Assembly (NCBI GenBank): GCA_003248935.1
Contig: QFQF01000025.1
Span: 1 to 25,887 of the forward strand
Length of the DNA: 25,887 nucleotides
Source of the DNA: Sphingobium sp.
Lineage (GTDB): Bacteria; Pseudomonadota; Alphaproteobacteria; Sphingomonadales; Sphingomonadaceae
Reading direction: 5' to 3'
Shown here one piece after another: positions 23,823 to 25,887 of the stretch; positions within the stretch are counted from its first letter, which is position 1, and every line of letters starts with the position of its first letter. The notes beneath the pieces are model-generated. The model was not told where the DNA came from. It ran no database searches and saw only the letters and a list, made by a program, of their open reading frames with translations. Both the position numbers and the translations under genes were made by a program.

Positions 23823-24506
23823 TCAGCCCGCCTCCGCCAAGCGCTCGTTCCGCCTGCGCGCCAGAACAGATATCTGCTGAAGCGAACCGATCATGGTGTA
23901 GGCGAGTTGCAGATGACCGTCGCGGAACAGCCCGAGCACCGCCGCGTCGTCCAGTTCGCCCAGCGCATCGAGGCTGACCGTATACAGCCCTACCAGGGTC
24001 AGCCTTTCCCCGTCGTCGAAGCTGAGCGCGATATCGATGGGTTCGATCAGCCGATGTCTGAGAAGTGCCTGGATGAAGGCATCCGTCGGCCCCACGCCCG
24101 CCATCAGCCGCCCGAGCGCGCCCTGGGCACGCCGCAAAGCTGCGCCCGGAGCGCCATCGCCCTCGAACAGCGGTTCACCGTCCGTCGCGCTGAAACGCAC
24201 ATGGGCGGTATCGATCGCGATATGTTCGTCGGATGCGAAAAATCCGTCGCGTTCCCCCTCCAGCGACCGGAAGGCAAGCGTGCCGTCCGGCGAATCGATC
24301 AGGCATTCGCCGGGCTTCAGACCCATCACGGCCCCTGCGTAGAATGCCCCGGTATCGGGATGCTTGGAAAACAGGATCGGACAAGCCGTAGCCGCCGCCG
24401 CAAACTCGCTGGCGACGATCCGCACGAAATGAGTCGGCGTTCCATAACGCTTCCTCATGCGCACGGCCGCATGTTTCCGGCTGTTCAGAAGTTCCAGTGA
24501 TTCCAT
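23823..24506 (-). CDS. SapC-family protein
   Basis: A 227-residue soluble protein matching the SapC family (named after a Campylobacter surface-layer locus; function in sphingomonads unknown). Recognisable parts are FVRIVASEFAAAATACPILF near the N-terminus and the C-terminal VGLYTVSLDALGELDD. The start at 24506 is chosen because GAGAGGGTGGGG immediately precedes it and the length then fits the family; longer in-frame extensions would cross the divergent promoter and operator. It is divergent from the TonB receptor gene and leads the operon with the cupin-like protein. The pairing SapC/cupin/TonB receptor points to a role in receptor or cell-surface function. Confidence 0.82.
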   Translation of the reverse strand: MESLELLNSRKHAAVRMRKRYGTPTHFVRIVASEFAAAATACPILFSKHPDTGAFYAGAVMGLKPGECLIDSPDGTLAFRSLEGERDGFFASDEHIAIDTAHVRFSATDGEPLFEGDGAPGAALRRAQGALGRLMAGVGPTDAFIQALLRHRLIEPIDIALSFDDGERLTLVGLYTVSLDALGELDDAAVLGLFRDGHLQLAYTMIGSLQQISVLARRRNERLAEAG

Positions 24507-24620
24507 CAGTCCCCACCCTCTCCATCCCGCCGCATGCTGCGGTCGGGCATCGTTCACCCTGTTCTCTTTCCGGCCTTTTCTGGCGAATTTCACTGCCGAA
24601 ATAAACTCGGACAATTTCGC

Positions 24621-24649
24621 TTGATCAGCCCGAGAGATAGCGCTACCAT
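24621..24649 (+). promoter_or_regulatory. TonB receptor promoter overlapping LacI-type operator (O4)
   Basis: TTGATC (24621-24626), a 17-base spacer and TACCAT (24644-24649) form a plausible promoter. AGATAGCGCTACCA (24635-24648) matches TGnTAnCGnTAnCA at 9 of 10 positions and overlaps the -10. It shares TAGCGCT and CCATT with O3, so the receptor and GH43 operon are probably repressed together. The 291-base gap between SapC and the receptor holds no convincing gene. Confidence 0.5.
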
Positions 24650-24739
24650 TTCCGAAGATAAAAAGGAAGTACAGGGTGAGGAACGTATCCGTCGACTTGG
24701 GCGGAGCAGAAAGCACCCAGTAAAAAATAAGAAGTGATC

Positions 24740-24761
24740 GCCACGGCGAGGGCGTCGTGGC
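24740..24761 (+). other. Hairpin in the receptor leader
   Basis: GCCACG (24740-24745) pairs with CGTGGC (24756-24761) across a 10-base loop, 37-58 bases before the receptor start. It may affect mRNA stability; no known element is matched. Confidence 0.25.
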
Positions 24762-24797
24762 GTTCGGGCGAGATATTGTCTGAACAAGGGGAGGGTC

Positions 24798-25793
24798 ATG
24801 AAGACAATCGACATCGTTACCCGCAATGCGCGGAACGTTCGCGCTGCGATGCTGGAAAGGTCCATGCTGGCCGGTACGGTCAGCCTGTTGGCGATGGCGA
24901 TTGCCGTCCCGGCCTATGCGCAGCAGTCAACCGAGGCCGCCGACCAGAGCGCGGTCGCCGCTGATTCCAGCGATGCGGACATCATCGTCACCGGCATCCG
25001 CGGATCGTTGCAGCGCAACCTCGACATCAAGCGGTCATCGGCAGGCGTCGTCGACGTCATTTCGTCGGAAGACATCGGCAAGTTCCCGGATTCCAACGTG
25101 GCTGCCTCGCTGCAGCGCCTGCCCGGCGTGTCGATCCAGCGCTCCGGTGCGCGCGGCGAGCCGCAGGGCATCACCGTTCGCGGCTTCGGCGGCGACTTCA
25201 ACGAAACGCTGATCGACGGGCGTCGCATCTCGACCGCCAGCGGCGGCCGTTCGGTCGACTTCAGCACCGTCGGCGCCGACTTCGTCGGCCAGCTTGCCGT
25301 CATGAAGACGCCCGACGTCTCCCTGTCGAGCAGCTCGATCGGCGCGACCGTCAACATTTCCTATCCCAAGCCGTTCGACAGCCCGGGCACCCGCGTCGCG
25401 GTCAGCGCGTCGGGATCGGTACAGGATGAGGCCGGAAAGATCGTGCCGACGGTCGGCGCACTGTTCAGCACCACCTTCGCCGACGATACCATGGGCATCC
25501 TCGTCGACGGCATCTATACCCGCCGCGACACGCAGACCAACCGCGTGTTCGTTTCCGGCTGGCAGGGCGGCTATTATGCACCGTGTCAGCTGACTGCCAC
25601 CTGCACTTCCGCCCAGCTGGCGGACAAGTCGGTTCTTGGCTGGTATCAGCAGCAATATGGCGCCGACCAGCGCTATACCAAGGACGAGCGGATCGACGGA
25701 CGTATCGCGTTCCAGTGGCAGCCGTCCGACAGCGTCGTCCTGACGCTCGACGACAACTACTCCCGGCAGAAGGTCGTCACCGACATCTCGGGG
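24798..25793 (+). pseudogene. TonB-dependent receptor (TonB-Xanth-Caul type), interrupted by an insertion sequence
   Basis: The N-terminal third of a TIGR01782-type receptor, the class used for import of plant sugars and oligosaccharides. It has the extended signal region ending AYAQ (about residue 42), a TonB-box-like DADIIVTGIRGSL, and a plug domain with DIGKFPDSNVAASLQRLPG and GITVRGFGGDFNETLIDGR. The barrel has only begun when homology stops after about residue 332; the frame then reads 10 residues into insertion-sequence DNA and ends at TAA (25824-25826). Full-length relatives are roughly 900-1000 residues. AAGGGGAGGG precedes the start. Under O4 it would be the importer of the xylan locus; as seen here it cannot form a barrel. 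Whether the rest lies beyond the element cannot be seen. Confidence 0.82.
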
Positions 25794-25887
25794 ACTGTCA
25801 GGATTTCCGTGTGTGGCCGGGCATAATGGGCAACAAGGAGTCCCACTATGTCACGACGCAAAGAACCTGCCATACCGAATGAGCTTC
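25791..25887 (+). mobile_element. Left end of an insertion sequence (IS256-family-like), continues off the window
   Basis: Receptor coding similarity stops at about 25790, and gggactgtcaggatttcc begins there as a likely terminal inverted repeat. About 57 bases later a transposase gene starts. The short leader before the transposase fits IS256-family elements. The exact boundary and target duplication (expected 8-9 bases) cannot be confirmed without the right end. Confidence 0.7.
25848..25887 (+). CDS. Transposase N-terminus (IS256-like), partial
   Basis: The ATG at 25848 is preceded by AAGGAG (25835-25840) with 7 bases between. The 13 visible residues read MSRRKEPAIPNEL, which matches the remembered N-terminus of IS256/mutator-type transposases of alphaproteobacteria (RRKEPAIP followed by a leucine-rich helix). 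The rest is outside the window, so the family call rests on this short stretch. Confidence 0.65.
   Translation, partial: MSRRKEPAIPNEL

Noticed and set aside
24507..24716. 70-residue N-terminal extension of the SapC protein
   Set aside because: It would overlap operator O4 and the divergent promoter; the ATG at 24506 has a strong ribosome binding site and fits the family length.
24534..24737. 67-codon frame on the plus strand between SapC and the receptor
   Set aside because: It covers the promoter and LacI-type operator, has no ribosome binding site and no recognisable similarity.

Overview
The window looks like chromosomal DNA of a sphingomonad (Alphaproteobacteria, Sphingomonadales). The evidence is high GC, two large TonB-dependent receptors of the types expanded in that group, a SapC/cupin pair next to a receptor, and purine-rich ribosome binding sites in front of most starts. 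No tRNA, rRNA or CRISPR array is visible. A strong sigma70-like promoter at the left edge points out of the window.

Region 1 (about 1-2340) is a two-gene leftward operon: a small membrane protein and a PepSY-type membrane protein. A Fur-box-like sequence lies just upstream, so it is probably iron-regulated.

Region 2 (about 2340-14700) is a catabolic cluster around an AraC-family regulator. Three leftward transcription units hold (a) a TonB-dependent receptor, a Tat-signal small subunit and a GMC flavoprotein with a cysteine cluster, together resembling FAD-dependent glucose/gluconate dehydrogenases; (b) an aldehyde dehydrogenase and an amidase; (c) an octopine/nopaline-dehydrogenase-family protein, a 3-hydroxyacyl-CoA-dehydrogenase-like protein, a cytoplasmic FAD-linked 2-hydroxyacid dehydrogenase and a monohaem cytochrome c. 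Copies of one motif (coding strand roughly GTTSCGGATAGCG) sit upstream of all three units. I infer one AraC regulon that imports a hydroxylated, possibly amide-bearing compound and oxidises it stepwise. The substrate is unknown, and this is the best candidate for an undescribed system here.

Region 3 (about 14700-25790) is a polysaccharide-utilisation locus, probably for substituted xylan. It has a LacI-family repressor, an SGNH acetylesterase, two secreted GH43 enzymes, an alpha/beta-hydrolase esterase, a JmjC/cupin-like protein, a SapC-family protein and a TonB-dependent receptor. Four sequences close to the LacI-type pattern TGnTAnCGnTAnCA lie in the promoter regions, two of them at promoter-like elements.

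The last receptor gene is cut after about 332 codons by the left end of an insertion sequence. The first 13 codons of its transposase (IS256-family-like) run off the right edge. The locus may therefore have lost its outer-membrane importer in this strain.
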